This document shows positions 25,779 through 35,376 of a stretch of DNA of 64,000 nucleotides, piece by piece. Position 1 is the first letter of the stretch. The number at the start of each line of letters is the position of its first letter. The notes beneath the pieces are model-generated. The model did not search any database. It was not told the DNA's origin and saw only the letters and a program-made list of their open reading frames with translations. Source of the stretch: Bifidobacterium tibiigranuli (GTDB lineage: Bacteria; Actinomycetota; Actinomycetes; Actinomycetales; Bifidobacteriaceae); contig NZ_QLZA01000003.1 in the NCBI RefSeq assembly GCF_009371885.1, positions 1 through 64,000 of the forward strand, in the 5' to 3' direction. The translations under genes were made by a program, and so were the position numbers.

Positions 25779-26483
25779 TTAGCGCTCTTCATCTGACAGC
25801 TTATACCCCAAGCCTCGCACCGTGATCAGGTAGTGCGGATGCGCGGAATCCTCCTCGATCTTGCTGCGGATGCGCTTGACATGCACATCGAGCGTCTTCG
25901 TGTCGCCGACATAATCCGAGCCCCACACGCGGTCGATGAGCTGGTGGCGCGTCATAACCCGGCCCTTGTTCTGCAGCAGGTACTGCAGCAGCTCGAATTC
26001 CTTGAGCGGGAAGAAGGTCGGCTCCCCGTGCACGGTGACCTCGTGCCTGCCGACATGCATCGCGATATCGCCACAGCGCAGCGTCACGCCGTCGTCATGC
26101 GCCTGTGCATCCTCCTCATCGACCTGATTGCGACGCAGCACCGCGTGGATGCGCGCCAGCAGCTCCCGGAAGGAGTACGGCTTGGTCACATAGTCGTCGG
26201 CGCCGATTTCCAGCCCGACCACGGTGTCGATCTCCGCGCTTTTAGCGGTGACCATGATAATCGGCACCCGACTCTGCTCGCGGATGCGCCGGCACAGCTC
26301 GACCCCGTCGATGCCGGGCAGCATAAGGTCGAGCAGTACCAGATCGACGCCGCCGCGCGTGAACAGCGACAGCCCTTCCTCGCCGGTCGCCGCAGCGCTC
26401 ACCGCATAGCCTTCCCGGGTGAGCTGATAAATCAGCGGTTCCCGATAGGATTCCTCGTCCTCGACGATAAGAATTCTCGTCAT
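25779..26483 (-). CDS. regX3: OmpR-family response regulator (RegX3/PhoP type)
   Basis: 234 residues from ATG 26483. Receiver domain with acidic pair E8 D9, phosphoacceptor D52 in LVLLDLMLPG and lysine in YVTKPYSF; the C-terminal winged helix includes FPLKEFELLQYLLQNKGRVM and TLDVHVKRIRSKIE. Placed between the histidine kinase gene and pstS, it is the likely phosphate-starvation regulator. The open frame extends 15 codons further, without similarity. Confidence 0.93.
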   Translation of the reverse strand: MTRILIVEDEESYREPLIYQLTREGYAVSAAATGEEGLSLFTRGGVDLVLLDLMLPGIDGVELCRRIREQSRVPIIMVTAKSAEIDTVVGLEIGADDYVTKPYSFRELLARIHAVLRRNQVDEEDAQAHDDGVTLRCGDIAMHVGRHEVTVHGEPTFFPLKEFELLQYLLQNKGRVMTRHQLIDRVWGSDYVGDTKTLDVHVKRIRSKIEEDSAHPHYLITVRGLGYKLSDEER

Positions 26484-26573
26484 GCCTAATGCCTTCCATG
26501 AGTGGCGAACCATTCCAAACCGTTCCACAAGCAGTTATACAGGTACGGTGGACGATTGCGCTAATCGTGCTCG

Positions 26574-27839
26574 TTACGCTTCAGTGTTTTCGGGAGCCGC
26601 CGGAAGCTCGATGGTGAAGGTCGAGCCGAATCCTTCGTGGGACCACATGCTTAAGCTGCCGCCATGCTCCTCGATGCCGTGCTTGGCAATCGAAAGACCC
26701 AGACCTGAGCCGCCTGTCGCACGAGAACGGGCGGCGTCGACGCGGTAGAAACGCTCGAAAACGCGCGCCTGCGCATCCTTGGGAATGCCGATGCCCTGAT
26801 CAACGACACGAATGCGCACTGCGTGAGTAGGCACTGCGTGAGTAGACGCAGCGTCAATAGGCGCAGTGTCCCCAGCCCGTTCAAGCACCACGACGACCGA
26901 ACCATGCTGCGGCGAATAGCGAATCGCGTTCTCGACAAGATTCCTGACCGCCGTCGTCAGCGATTCGCGGTCGGCAAGCACTTCGAAACGGCTGTCTGAT
27001 GACGCCGAGGGATGCATCTGAGGCATCTGATGCATCTGCCCATCGACCGTAAGCCGCACATCGATCTGCCTCTCCTGCGCCGACGTGGCGTTCAGCTCGA
27101 TGGCCTCACGCACTGCGGCAAGCGCGTCGACCCGCTGCGTGGCCTGCATGGCACTCATATCCTGCACGCGCTGCAAATCGATGAGATGGCGCACCAACTG
27201 ATTGAGCCGCTCCGATTCCTTCGTGATGCGTCCGGCGAAATACCGCACCGCATCCGGGTCATCGACTGCGTCGCTGATGGTCTCCGCGAGCAGGGCGATG
27301 GCCCCGGACGGCGTTTTGAGCTCGTGCGAGACATTCGTGACGAAATCGCGACGCACCTCCTCGAAACGCCTCTGCTCGCTGACATCGTCAAGAAACACCG
27401 CATACGCATCGTCATCGATGGCTCCGATACGCACGCGCGTATGCGTGGCCTGCTCGCCGGCACCCGTCGTGAGCTCTCGCTCGCGCAGCACGCCATCCGA
27501 ATCCACCTGAGCGAGCAGATCCATGAGCTCAGGCGCAGCCAGCCGGTCACGATCGACCAGCCCCAGCTGCGCCGCACCGGGACTCAAGTAGCTGACCAGT
27601 CCCTGGGAGCTGCAGACGATCAGCGCGTTGGGCATCGCCTCAATCATCCGATGCACGACATGCGGCGACAGCGATTCGTCGTCGAACAGCCGTTGCCCTG
27701 GGCTCCACGGCGCATCATCGGCGCGCTCGCTGTTGCGATCCCGCACGGAGACGACAAGCCAGGTGAGCGCAATCGTCGCCACGACGACGATCAGCGCGGC
27801 AAGGACGAGGAACTGCGCCACAGTGATACCGGCCAACAT
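26574..27839 (-). CDS. senX3: Sensor histidine kinase (SenX3 type)
   Basis: 421 residues from ATG 27839. One N-terminal membrane segment (about 8-30), a PAS-like region (60-150), phosphoacceptor H172 in TNVSHELKTP, N-box NLVENAIRYSP, and G boxes VVDQGIGIP and GGSGLGLSIAKHG. Only one membrane segment is a SenX3 trait: it senses through PhoU/Pst rather than an outer domain (family knowledge). 90 bases upstream of regX3 and eight bases after mtnN, so the three form one transcript. The frame open further upstream is a shadow of mtnN. Confidence 0.9.
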   Translation of the reverse strand: MLAGITVAQFLVLAALIVVVATIALTWLVVSVRDRNSERADDAPWSPGQRLFDDESLSPHVVHRMIEAMPNALIVCSSQGLVSYLSPGAAQLGLVDRDRLAAPELMDLLAQVDSDGVLRERELTTGAGEQATHTRVRIGAIDDDAYAVFLDDVSEQRRFEEVRRDFVTNVSHELKTPSGAIALLAETISDAVDDPDAVRYFAGRITKESERLNQLVRHLIDLQRVQDMSAMQATQRVDALAAVREAIELNATSAQERQIDVRLTVDGQMHQMPQMHPSASSDSRFEVLADRESLTTAVRNLVENAIRYSPQHGSVVVVLERAGDTAPIDAASTHAVPTHAVRIRVVDQGIGIPKDAQARVFERFYRVDAARSRATGGSGLGLSIAKHGIEEHGGSLSMWSHEGFGSTFTIELPAAPENTEA

Positions 27840-27847
27840 GCGCAGCC

Positions 27848-28627
27848 TTACAATCGCTTGACGATGGCAATGGCGAGGCGGGCGGCGGTGTCGGCGTATT
27901 CGCTGATGTCGAAGTCCTTGAACACCTCGTAATCCGTGTCGGCATTGTCGCTCAGCGCCCGGATGACCAGCGCCGGCACGTCGTTGCGCGCCGCGACATG
28001 CGCCACGGCCGCACCCTCCATCTCGACGGCGTCGGCACCGGTCTGCGTGATGACCTGCGTGATTTTCTCCGGCGTGTCGACAAAGTAGTTGCCCGAGGCG
28101 ATGATGCCCGTGATATGCGTGATGCCCATCGCGTCCAGCGCATGTTCGGCCACGCCAAGTAGCTTCGGGTCGCTGTGGAACTCCTCGGTCTGCGGCTTCC
28201 ACTGGGCGATCAGGCGCATGTCGCTGTCCAGATAGCGCAAGGTGCCGCCGAGTACGACATCGTTGATATGCAGGCTTTTGTTCAGGCTGCCGGCGATGCC
28301 CGAGAAGATGATCGCATCGGGGCGGTAGGCGTCGATCAGGCGCTGCGCGGTCGCGGCCGCGTTCACCAGCCCCATGCCGCCGACGGTTGCGGCAACGGCG
28401 ATCTGCTCGCTGGATGCTGCCGCTGCTGCCGCCGGCCCAGACAATGCCGCTGGGTCCGCCGATGACGCCGAGCTAGCCGACTCAGACTGCTTAGCCGGCC
28501 CGGCCGATTCAAGCGTGCCGTAGGCGACGTCCAGACTTGCGCCGTGGTCGTGGCGCACGTTGCTGAGCGAGGCCGCGATATGCGCGACCTCCTCCTCGAG
28601 GGCTCCGATGATGGCTATCGTTTTCAT
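27848..28627 (-). CDS. mtnN: 5'-methylthioadenosine/S-adenosylhomocysteine nucleosidase
   Basis: 259 residues against about 230 for the family. Removes adenine from methylthioadenosine and S-adenosylhomocysteine (methionine salvage, AI-2 route). Catalytic features: GALEEEV near the N-terminus, EMEGAAVAHVA and ALSDNAD. An Ala/Ser/Pro-rich insert at residues 41-74 (SESASSASSADPAALSG within it) is unusual. Head of the senX3-regX3 transcript. Confidence 0.92.
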   Translation of the reverse strand: MKTIAIIGALEEEVAHIAASLSNVRHDHGASLDVAYGTLESAGPAKQSESASSASSADPAALSGPAAAAAASSEQIAVAATVGGMGLVNAAATAQRLIDAYRPDAIIFSGIAGSLNKSLHINDVVLGGTLRYLDSDMRLIAQWKPQTEEFHSDPKLLGVAEHALDAMGITHITGIIASGNYFVDTPEKITQVITQTGADAVEMEGAAVAHVAARNDVPALVIRALSDNADTDYEVFKDFDISEYADTAARLAIAIVKRL

Positions 28628-28746
28628 AGGCTTGCTTCCTTCTGCTCATGCAAGGTTTCACAGCATTTCGTAGCATTCCATGGCTGACAGCACGGCTGAC
28701 GTCTTGGCAAATGGCAGCTCACGGTCGCGGCGCATGAGTGCATGAT

Positions 28747-29946
28747 CTAGCGCCAGCGCCGTGCGCCGACCGCGCGGGCGAGCTCGTGCAGCAGGTCGCG
28801 CGTGTCGGGCCACGCGATGCAGCTATCGGTTATCGACTTGCCATATATCAGCTCGCTCAACGGAGCCGCGCTCTGGTGGCCGCCTTCGATGAAGCTTTCC
28901 ATCATCACGCCGACGATGCCGCGCTCCCCCGCTGCCAGGCGCTCGGCGATCTCACGCACCACCTGCGCCTCGCGCTTCTCGTCCTTGCCGCAGTTGCCGT
29001 GGGCCGCGTCAATGATCAGCCCTTGCGCGGCTGCGCTGTCGGCGGGCATCGTCTTGCGCACGTCGCGCATGGCCTGTGCCACCGAGTCGGCGTCGTAGTT
29101 CGGGCCGTGGCTCGAGCCGCGCAGCACCACATGGCAGTCCGGATTGCCCAGCGTCTCGACGGCGCAGGCGCGACCCATATGGTCCACGCCGAAGAAGGTA
29201 TGGCATTGCGCCGCCGCGAAGCAGCCATTGACCGCCGCGCTCACCGAGCCATCGGTGGCGTTCTTGAAGCCGACCGGCATCGACAGCCCGCTCGCCAACT
29301 GGCGGTGAATCTGCGATTCGGTGTTGCGCGCCCCGATGGCGCTCCAACTCACCGCGTCCGCGAGGTATTGCGGCGAAGTGGGTTCCAGGAACTCCGTGGC
29401 GGCGGGCAGCCCCTCGTCCAGCACGCCGAGCAGGGTTTTGCGCGCCAGCAGCAGCCCTTTGCGAATCTGATTGGTGCCGTCGATGTCGGGGTCGTTGATA
29501 AGCCCTTTCCATCCCACGGTGGTGCGCGGCTTTTCGAAGTAGACCCGCATGACGATAAGCAGCTCGTCAGATACTTCGCGGGACAGCGCCGCCAACCGAT
29601 GCGCGTAATCGAGCGCCGCAGACGGGTCATGCACCGAGCATGGCCCGACAATCACCAGCAGCCGGTCGTCCTGGCCGTACAGGCAGGCGCGAATCTCGTC
29701 GCGCGATGTCGCCACCAGATCCTGCGACTGCTGCGACATCGAGAGTTCGCCGAGCACCTGCGCCGGCATCGGCAGCGGCTCGAGTTCGAGCACGCGGCGA
29801 TTGATGATTCGACTGACGCCGACCTCATCCTCCCATCGAGGCACATCGGTGGCGATCAGCGGATTCTTGCCCTCGCGCACGGCAGCGCGGATGGCATGCA
29901 GCTCCTCGGGGGTGTTCAACGGCCGGGGCGTTGGGACAGACGACAT
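28747..29946 (-). CDS. aroG: 3-deoxy-7-phosphoheptulonate (DAHP) synthase, class I, copy 1
   Basis: 399 residues; ATG 29946 has AAGGAG six bases upstream, a better start than the ATG seven codons earlier. Condenses phosphoenolpyruvate with erythrose 4-phosphate, the first step of aromatic amino acid synthesis. Class I motifs: VGPCSVHDP, FEKPRTTVGWKGL, GARNTESQIHRQL, DAAHGNCGKD, and MMESFIEGGHQ. Adjacent to a second, diverged DAHP synthase (about 228 bases apart), so the two likely have different feedback control by aromatic amino acids. Confidence 0.93.
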   Translation of the reverse strand: MSSVPTPRPLNTPEELHAIRAAVREGKNPLIATDVPRWEDEVGVSRIINRRVLELEPLPMPAQVLGELSMSQQSQDLVATSRDEIRACLYGQDDRLLVIVGPCSVHDPSAALDYAHRLAALSREVSDELLIVMRVYFEKPRTTVGWKGLINDPDIDGTNQIRKGLLLARKTLLGVLDEGLPAATEFLEPTSPQYLADAVSWSAIGARNTESQIHRQLASGLSMPVGFKNATDGSVSAAVNGCFAAAQCHTFFGVDHMGRACAVETLGNPDCHVVLRGSSHGPNYDADSVAQAMRDVRKTMPADSAAAQGLIIDAAHGNCGKDEKREAQVVREIAERLAAGERGIVGVMMESFIEGGHQSAAPLSELIYGKSITDSCIAWPDTRDLLHELARAVGARRWR

Positions 29947-30006
29947 CGCATTCTCCTTGACATTCATACTGCTGCCAAGGATAAGGCCATGTATGAACGA
30001 GAAGCG

Positions 30007-30044
30007 GCTCGCACTACTCGCGAGTCGCTACGCGTAGTGCGAGC
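30007..30044. repeat. Inverted repeat, first of two related hairpins between the DAHP synthases
   Basis: GCTCGCACTAC and GTAGTGCGAGC flank 16 bases that include CTACGCGTAG, itself a palindrome. It begins about 60 bases upstream of the copy 1 start. Confidence 0.6.
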
Positions 30045-30140
30045 GAAACGAACAGGCACCGTGGTAGATTCCTATCGCATAATGACGCAACCTCAACGAA
30101 TACCGCCATAACGAAGTGAACATGGAGTGTTCGTTTGATG

Positions 30141-30173
30141 CGCACTATTCCCGGGCCACTCCGCGTAGTGCGA
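30141..30173. repeat. Second hairpin with the same TAGTGCGA half-site
   Basis: CGCACTA and TAGTGCG flank a loop; the 12-base stretch CGCGTAGTGCGA is shared with the first hairpin (30031-30042). It lies just past the stop of copy 2. Confidence 0.55.
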
Positions 30174-30174
30174 A

Positions 30175-31305
30175 TCAGGCCGCCCTGCGCGAGGCCACCG
30201 CAGCGGCCAAGGTGTGCAGCAGCTCCTCGGTCCGGTCCCAGGGCACGCAGGCGTCGGTCACGGATTGCCCGTAGACCAATTGGCTCAGCGGGGCCGGCTT
30301 CTGATGCCCGCCTTCGAGGAAGCTCTCCATCATGATGCCCGATATGCCCGGCTCGCCAGTGGCGACGCGCGCCGCAATCTCCTCCACGACCTGCGCCTCG
30401 CGCGTTTCATCCTTGCCGCAGTTGCCGTGCGCGGCGTCGATAACAAGCCCGTGCTCGCTCGGCCCCCCGGCCTTCGAAGCCTTGAGCGCGGCCATGGCAT
30501 CGGCCACGGATTGCCGGTCATAATTCGGCCCCTGGCTTGAGCCGCGCAGCACCAGATGACAGTCGGGGTTGCCCTTGGTCTCCGCCGCGATCACGCGCCC
30601 GTCCAGATTGATGGAGAGGAAATGATGCTCGCAGGACGCGGCGTAGCAGGAATCAGCCGCCGCTTTGATCGAGCCGTCGGTGGAGTTCTTGAAGCCGACC
30701 GGCATCGATAGGCCGCTCGCCAGCTCGCGATGGACCTGGCTTTCCGTATTACGCGCGCCGATGGCACCCCAGCTGATCAGATCGCACAGGTACTGCGGCG
30801 TGATCGGGTCCAGCCACTCGGTCGCCGTAGGAAGTCCGAGAGCCAGCACGTCGGTGAGCACCTTGCGCGCCAGCCACATGCCCTTGCGGATGTTGAACTG
30901 CCCGTCAAGATCCGGATCGTTGATCAGGCCCTTCCAGCCGATGGTCGTGCGCGGCTTCTCGAAATAGACCCGCATCACGATAAGCAGCCGGTCATCCAGC
31001 TCCTTGTTCACTGCCGCAAGACGCGCGGCATACTCATGCGCCGCCTTGGGATCGTGAATAGAGCACGGCCCAACGATCACCAGCAGCCGGTCATCGCGCC
31101 CATCCAGCACATCGCGAATCGCCTGACGCGAGGAGAGCACCAGATCCCTCATCTCGTCGCGCAGCGGCAGCTCCTTCAGGAACGCACGCGGCGCGGGAAT
31201 CGGGTCAAGCTGCCGGATATTCACATCCACGGTCTCCGGAAGCACCGCGCGATCGTCAAACCGCCGCTTATCCTCGGAACTGTCCGGACCACGAAGACCT
31301 GCCAT
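30175..31305 (-). CDS. aroG: DAHP synthase, class I, copy 2
   Basis: 376 residues from ATG 31305 (GGAGAG upstream). Same fold and motifs as copy 1: VGPCSIHDPK, FEKPRTTIGWKGLINDPD, GARNTESQVHRELASGLSMP, DAAHGNCGKD, and GIMMESFLEGGHQ. It differs in the N-terminal 60 residues, where feedback regulation sits in this class. It has its own strong promoter (31348-31376). The two copies together suggest isoenzymes under separate control. Confidence 0.93.
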   Translation of the reverse strand: MAGLRGPDSSEDKRRFDDRAVLPETVDVNIRQLDPIPAPRAFLKELPLRDEMRDLVLSSRQAIRDVLDGRDDRLLVIVGPCSIHDPKAAHEYAARLAAVNKELDDRLLIVMRVYFEKPRTTIGWKGLINDPDLDGQFNIRKGMWLARKVLTDVLALGLPTATEWLDPITPQYLCDLISWGAIGARNTESQVHRELASGLSMPVGFKNSTDGSIKAAADSCYAASCEHHFLSINLDGRVIAAETKGNPDCHLVLRGSSQGPNYDRQSVADAMAALKASKAGGPSEHGLVIDAAHGNCGKDETREAQVVEEIAARVATGEPGISGIMMESFLEGGHQKPAPLSQLVYGQSVTDACVPWDRTEELLHTLAAAVASRRAA

Positions 31306-31347
31306 TGTCTTTCTCTCCTTGTCGCCATATGCGTAACGAACCTTCAC

Positions 31348-31376
31348 AGTATATGGGAATGGCCATATATGCACAA
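31348..31376 (-). promoter_or_regulatory. Promoter of DAHP synthase copy 2
   Basis: Minus strand TTGTGC (31371-31376), 17 bases, TATACT (31348-31353). Confidence 0.65.
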
Positions 31377-31476
31377 CGAGTGATTGCATGGTGGAATTGT
31401 GGGCGGCGCGCCCAACTGCTCACTCATGGCACGAATCGGCCGCTGACTATTCGGGCTGCCGGTACTGTTGTACTTT

Positions 31477-32346
31477 ATGGATATTGATATCGTCAGCGTG
31501 TTCCCCGAATATTTCGACGTGCTGCAGCTCTCCCTGCTCGGCAAGGCCCAGGACAATGGCCTGGTGCATGTGGCTGCGCATAATCTGCGCGACTGGACCC
31601 ATGACGTGCATCATTCGGTGGACGATACGCCGGTCGGCGGCGGAGCTGGCATGGTGATGAAGCCCGAGGTGTGGGGAGAATGCCTCGATGGGCTGCTGGG
31701 GCTGCGTGGCGACGACAGCGACGACAATCAGAATAGTGAGGCAGGCGACGCGATCGAATCAGCCGACACTGTCGAATCAGCCGCCAAGCATGACGGCACT
31801 GTGCTTATCTTCCCCAACCCTTCGGCACCGCTGTTCACCCAGCGTGATGCCACCGAGCTTTCGCACGCCGATCGGCTGATTTTCGGATGCGGCCGCTACG
31901 AGGGCTACGATGCCCGCATCCCCGAGCATTACCGCGCGCAGGGCGTCAACGTGCGCGAATACTCGATTGGCGACTACGTGCTCAATGGCGGCGAGGTGGC
32001 CGTATCGGTGATGCTTGAGGCAATTACGCGGCTGCTGCCGGGCTTCATGGGCAATCCCGAGTCCATCGTGGAGGAGTCCTACACCGGCGGCAACGCCTTG
32101 CTCGAACATCGCCAGTACACCAAACCTGCTCTCTGGCGTTCCTTGGAAGTGCCAGACATCCTGCTCAGCGGCGACCACGGCAAGGTCAATCGCTTCCGCC
32201 GCGACGAAGCACTGCAACGCACCAACGCGATCCGACCGGATCTCATCGAGGCGCTTGACTGCAAGCAGCTCGACAAGCCCGACCGCAAAACCCTGATGGC
32301 ACTCGGCTGGGAAGTATCCGGCGCACATCCACGGCGGATTGATTAG
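31477..32346 (+). CDS. trmD: tRNA (guanine-N1)-methyltransferase
   Basis: 289 residues from ATG 31477. Methylates G37 of tRNAs, preventing frameshifts. Contains the SPOUT trefoil-knot motifs: FGCGRYEGYDARIPEHY and YSIGDYVLNGGEVAVS. An acidic insert at residues 76-106 (DDSDDNQNSEAGDAIESADT within it) lengthens the N-terminal domain. No ribosome binding site is apparent; the upstream bases do not settle whether the mRNA is leaderless. Usually trmD is in a rpsP-rimM-trmD-rplS operon, which is not seen here. Confidence 0.93.
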   Translation: MDIDIVSVFPEYFDVLQLSLLGKAQDNGLVHVAAHNLRDWTHDVHHSVDDTPVGGGAGMVMKPEVWGECLDGLLGLRGDDSDDNQNSEAGDAIESADTVESAAKHDGTVLIFPNPSAPLFTQRDATELSHADRLIFGCGRYEGYDARIPEHYRAQGVNVREYSIGDYVLNGGEVAVSVMLEAITRLLPGFMGNPESIVEESYTGGNALLEHRQYTKPALWRSLEVPDILLSGDHGKVNRFRRDEALQRTNAIRPDLIEALDCKQLDKPDRKTLMALGWEVSGAHPRRID

Positions 32347-32399
32347 CAGAACGCATTGCCCAGACGCGCTGCTTACCGCATCTGTATATCACTGACGGC

Positions 32400-32975
32400 T
32401 CAATGAAGAGCCTCGATGACGAACACCGCGGTTTCGCCGTAATGGCGCTGATCAGTGATGGCCCAGCCCTCTGGCGGCTTGGGGTCCTGCGAGCGTGTGG
32501 AACGTTCCAGAATAATGGTGCTGCGAGCATCGGTCGCCTCGCCTAAGGCCAGCGCTGCAAGCAACTCCTCGCATTCGGCGGTTGCGAAGGCATATGGCGG
32601 GTCGATGAGAATCAATGCAAACGGCGCTCCGGCATAGTCCGCCACGAACCGCTCAGCGCGACGACGCACTGCCCGGGCCGACATATCCGGCTGCCATCCG
32701 CGCTGATGGCGCAGAGTGCCTAGGGTTGTTGTGAGCAAAGCCGCTGCAGGGCCTGCGGATTCCACGGCCACCAGCTCCTGCGCGCCGCGAGACAAAGCCT
32801 CGATGCCGAGCGCCCCGGTGCCGGCGAACAGGTCAAGGACCCGCGCATCCTCAATCAGGCCAAGCGCATCCAGCCGGGAAAACAGCGCCTCCTTCGTCCG
32901 GTCGGTCGTCGGCCGTGTCCCGGTTTTGGCGGCAGGCAGGGTCACGCCCTTGAATCGTCCAGCAATAACACGCAT
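32400..32975 (-). CDS. rsmD: 16S rRNA (guanine966-N2)-methyltransferase
   Basis: 191 residues. Rossmann-fold methyltransferase: RVIAGRFKGVTLPA start, SAM-binding LDLFAGTGALGIEALSRGA, and catalytic LILIDPPYAF. Modifies 16S rRNA in 30S assembly. Convergent with trmD, with 53 bases between them and no clear terminator. Confidence 0.92.
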   Translation of the reverse strand: MRVIAGRFKGVTLPAAKTGTRPTTDRTKEALFSRLDALGLIEDARVLDLFAGTGALGIEALSRGAQELVAVESAGPAAALLTTTLGTLRHQRGWQPDMSARAVRRRAERFVADYAGAPFALILIDPPYAFATAECEELLAALALGEATDARSTIILERSTRSQDPKPPEGWAITDQRHYGETAVFVIEALH

Positions 32976-33002
32976 GCTTCGTACTCTACCGTTTCATAAA
33001 GG

Positions 33003-33045
33003 AAACCGGTTGCCAGAGTCATAAATAACTCCGGCAACCGGTTTT
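33003..33045 (-). terminator. Terminator of the ribosomal super-cluster after rplQ
   Basis: Stem AAACCGGTTGCC / GGCAACCGGTTT with an inner GAGT/ACTC pair. A few T follow on the minus strand. 44 bases past rplQ. Confidence 0.7.
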
Positions 33046-33088
33046 GGTTGTGCAAGTATGTCAGCAACGGACCGTCAGGCCCTTATGC

Positions 33089-33733
33089 TCACTTCTCAGC
33101 AGCAGCGGCCTCGTCGGCCACATCCGCGGATTCCTCGGCAGCCTGCTCAGCAGCGTCCGCCTCTTCGGCGACCTTGTTGAGCTCAACGGCGGCCTCGTCG
33201 GCAGCGGTGGTGTCCGTGCCAGCCTCATTGGCTTCGACAGCCTGCTCGGTGGCATCGGCCGCAGCACCCTCGGCGCGAGCGGCATCAGCAGCAGCGTCAA
33301 CGACCTGGGCATCGGCGTCGGCAGCGGTCTTGGCCGCAGCTTCAGCTTCCTTCACGATGGCCTGCTTGGGGCTCACCGGCTCGGTGACGAGCTCGATGAT
33401 GGCCTGCGGCGCGGCATCGCCCTTGCGCGGGGCAATGCGGATGATGCGGGTGTAGCCGCCCTCACGCTGCTCCATCTCTTCGGCGATCTCGGTGAAAAGC
33501 TTGTGGACGATGGACTTGTTGCGAATCACGCGCATCACGCGACGACGCGAGTGCAAGTCACCGCGCTTGGCGAAGGTGATCAGACGCTCGACCAGCGGGC
33601 GAAGACGCTTGGCCTTGGGCAGCGTGGTCTTGATGTGGCTGTTGGTGAACAGGCTGGTCGCCATGTTCGCGAGCATCAAGCGCTCGTGCGCCGGGCTCGA
33701 AGCCAGACGCGGGCCCTTCTTGGGTGTAGGCAT
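33089..33733 (-). CDS. rplQ: 50S ribosomal protein L17 with long acidic C-terminal tail
   Basis: 214 residues, against about 120 for the conserved L17 core ([20 protein letters not shown] to about 120). Residues 125-214 form an Ala/Asp/Glu tail, likely disordered. L17 binds 23S rRNA near the exit tunnel. Last gene of the alpha operon (rpsM, rpsK, rpoA, rplQ), 83 bases after rpoA. Confidence 0.95.
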   Translation of the reverse strand: MPTPKKGPRLASSPAHERLMLANMATSLFTNSHIKTTLPKAKRLRPLVERLITFAKRGDLHSRRRVMRVIRNKSIVHKLFTEIAEEMEQREGGYTRIIRIAPRKGDAAPQAIIELVTEPVSPKQAIVKEAEAAAKTAADADAQVVDAAADAARAEGAAADATEQAVEANEAGTDTTAADEAAVELNKVAEEADAAEQAAEESADVADEAAAAEK

Positions 33734-33816
33734 TATTACTCCTTATTGCCATGGGATCCAGGTGGGCAGCTGCCCGAGCGTCCGGATCCGACGGCGGTTT
33801 GATGAATGGCTGCGCG

Positions 33817-34812
33817 TCACTCGTCTTCCGGCGAGAAGAACGTGCCCCCTTCAAGGTTGTTGGTATCGAAACCAAGCGGCGAGGCCTTGAGCGACAGACC
33901 GAGCGTCTGCAGCTTCTCCTTGACCTCATCAATCGACTTCATACCGAAATTGCGGATGTCCAGCAGATCCTGCTCCGTGTGGGCGACCAGCTCGCCGATG
34001 GTGTGGATCCCCTCGCGCTTGAGGCAGTTGTAGCTGCGCTGCGTAAGGTTGAGATCCTCGATCGGCACGGCCATCTCCGGATTCGTCTCCTCGGCGACCG
34101 GCGCGGGGCCGATTTCGACGCCCTCCGCCTGCGTGTTGAGCTCGCGGCACAGGCCGAAGAGCTCCACCAGGGTGGATCCTGCAGAGGCGACCGCATCGCG
34201 CGGCGAAATCGCCGGCTTGGTCTCCACGTCAATGATGAGCTTGTCGAAGTCCGTGCGTTGTTCCACGCGCGTCGCCTCGACCTTGTAGCTCACCTTGAGC
34301 ACCGGGGAGTAGATGGAATCAACCGGAATACGGCCGATTTCGTCGCCATCCGACTTGTTCATCTGGGACTGCACATAGCCGCGGCCACGCTCGACGGTGA
34401 ACTCGATCTCGAGCTCCCCATCGTCCGCGAGCGACGCGATATGCATATCAGGGTTGGCGATGGTGACGCCGGCCGGAGGGGTGATGTCCCCTGCGAGCGC
34501 TTCGCCCTTGCCGCTCTTGCGCAGATACATGACAACCGGCTCGTCGTATTCGCTCGTGAGCACGATGCCCTTGATATTCAGCAGGATCTCGGTCACATCC
34601 TCCTCGACGCCGGGCAGAGTGGTGAACTCATGCAGGGCACCAGAGATGCGCACCGAAGTCACAGCGGCTCCGGGGATGGAGCTCAGGAGCGTGCGACGCA
34701 GCGAATTGCCGAGCGTATAACCGAAGCCAGGCTCAAGCGGCTCGATGACAAAGCGGGAACGCTGCGGATTGAGTGATTCCTCAGTTAATGTCGGACGCTG
34801 TGCGATAAGCAC
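33817..34812 (-). CDS. rpoA: RNA polymerase alpha subunit
   Basis: 331 residues from GTG 34812 ([12 protein letters not shown]), with AAAGGAT upstream. The N-terminal assembly domain carries [20 protein letters not shown] and the C-terminal domain [20 protein letters not shown] binds upstream promoter DNA and activators. Located in the normal place between rpsK and rplQ. Confidence 0.97.
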   Translation of the reverse strand: MLIAQRPTLTEESLNPQRSRFVIEPLEPGFGYTLGNSLRRTLLSSIPGAAVTSVRISGALHEFTTLPGVEEDVTEILLNIKGIVLTSEYDEPVVMYLRKSGKGEALAGDITPPAGVTIANPDMHIASLADDGELEIEFTVERGRGYVQSQMNKSDGDEIGRIPVDSIYSPVLKVSYKVEATRVEQRTDFDKLIIDVETKPAISPRDAVASAGSTLVELFGLCRELNTQAEGVEIGPAPVAEETNPEMAVPIEDLNLTQRSYNCLKREGIHTIGELVAHTEQDLLDIRNFGMKSIDEVKEKLQTLGLSLKASPLGFDTNNLEGGTFFSPEDE

Positions 34813-34890
34813 TATGGTTATCCTTTCAGCTTCTGATCGGTGGTGCACTCACCGGCCATAGGCGGGTTGGATGGATGGATTCTTGAGTGC

Positions 34891-35289
34891 TCAGACGCGA
34901 CGGCGCTTGGGGGGGCGGACACCGTTATGTGCCTGCGGGGTGACGTCGGTGATCGAACCGACTTCAAGACCTGCGGACTGCAGGGAGCGAATCGCGGTCT
35001 CGCGGCCGGAGCCGGGACCCTTGACGAAGACGTCGACCTTCTTGACGCCGTGCTCCATCGCCTTGCGGGCTGCGGATTCCGCGGCCATGCCTGCGGCGTA
35101 CGGCGTGGACTTACGCGAGCCCTTGAAGCCGACATCGCCACCGGACGCCCAGGACACGACGGCCCCGGACGGATCGGTGATCGAGATGATGGTGTTGTTG
35201 AATGTGGACTTGATATGCGCCTGCCCGACCGGCACCGACTTGCGATCCCGGCGACGCGGCTTGCGCGTGGCTTGCTTTTGAGCTGCCAA
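34891..35289 (-). CDS. rpsK: 30S ribosomal protein S11
   Basis: 132 residues. Conserved [20 protein letters not shown] and [20 protein letters not shown] are present; the basic C-terminus [15 protein letters not shown] contacts 16S rRNA at the decoding platform. 87 bases after rpsM. Confidence 0.97.
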   Translation of the reverse strand: MAAQKQATRKPRRRDRKSVPVGQAHIKSTFNNTIISITDPSGAVVSWASGGDVGFKGSRKSTPYAAGMAAESAARKAMEHGVKKVDVFVKGPGSGRETAIRSLQSAGLEVGSITDVTPQAHNGVRPPKRRRV

Positions 35290-35376
35290 CTGACCCTCGT
35301 TTCCTTGTAACGAACTATTTGGTTGTCCGGACGATGAGATGCATGAAGCCTCTCGTGGCCCAGATCATGCCACCGA

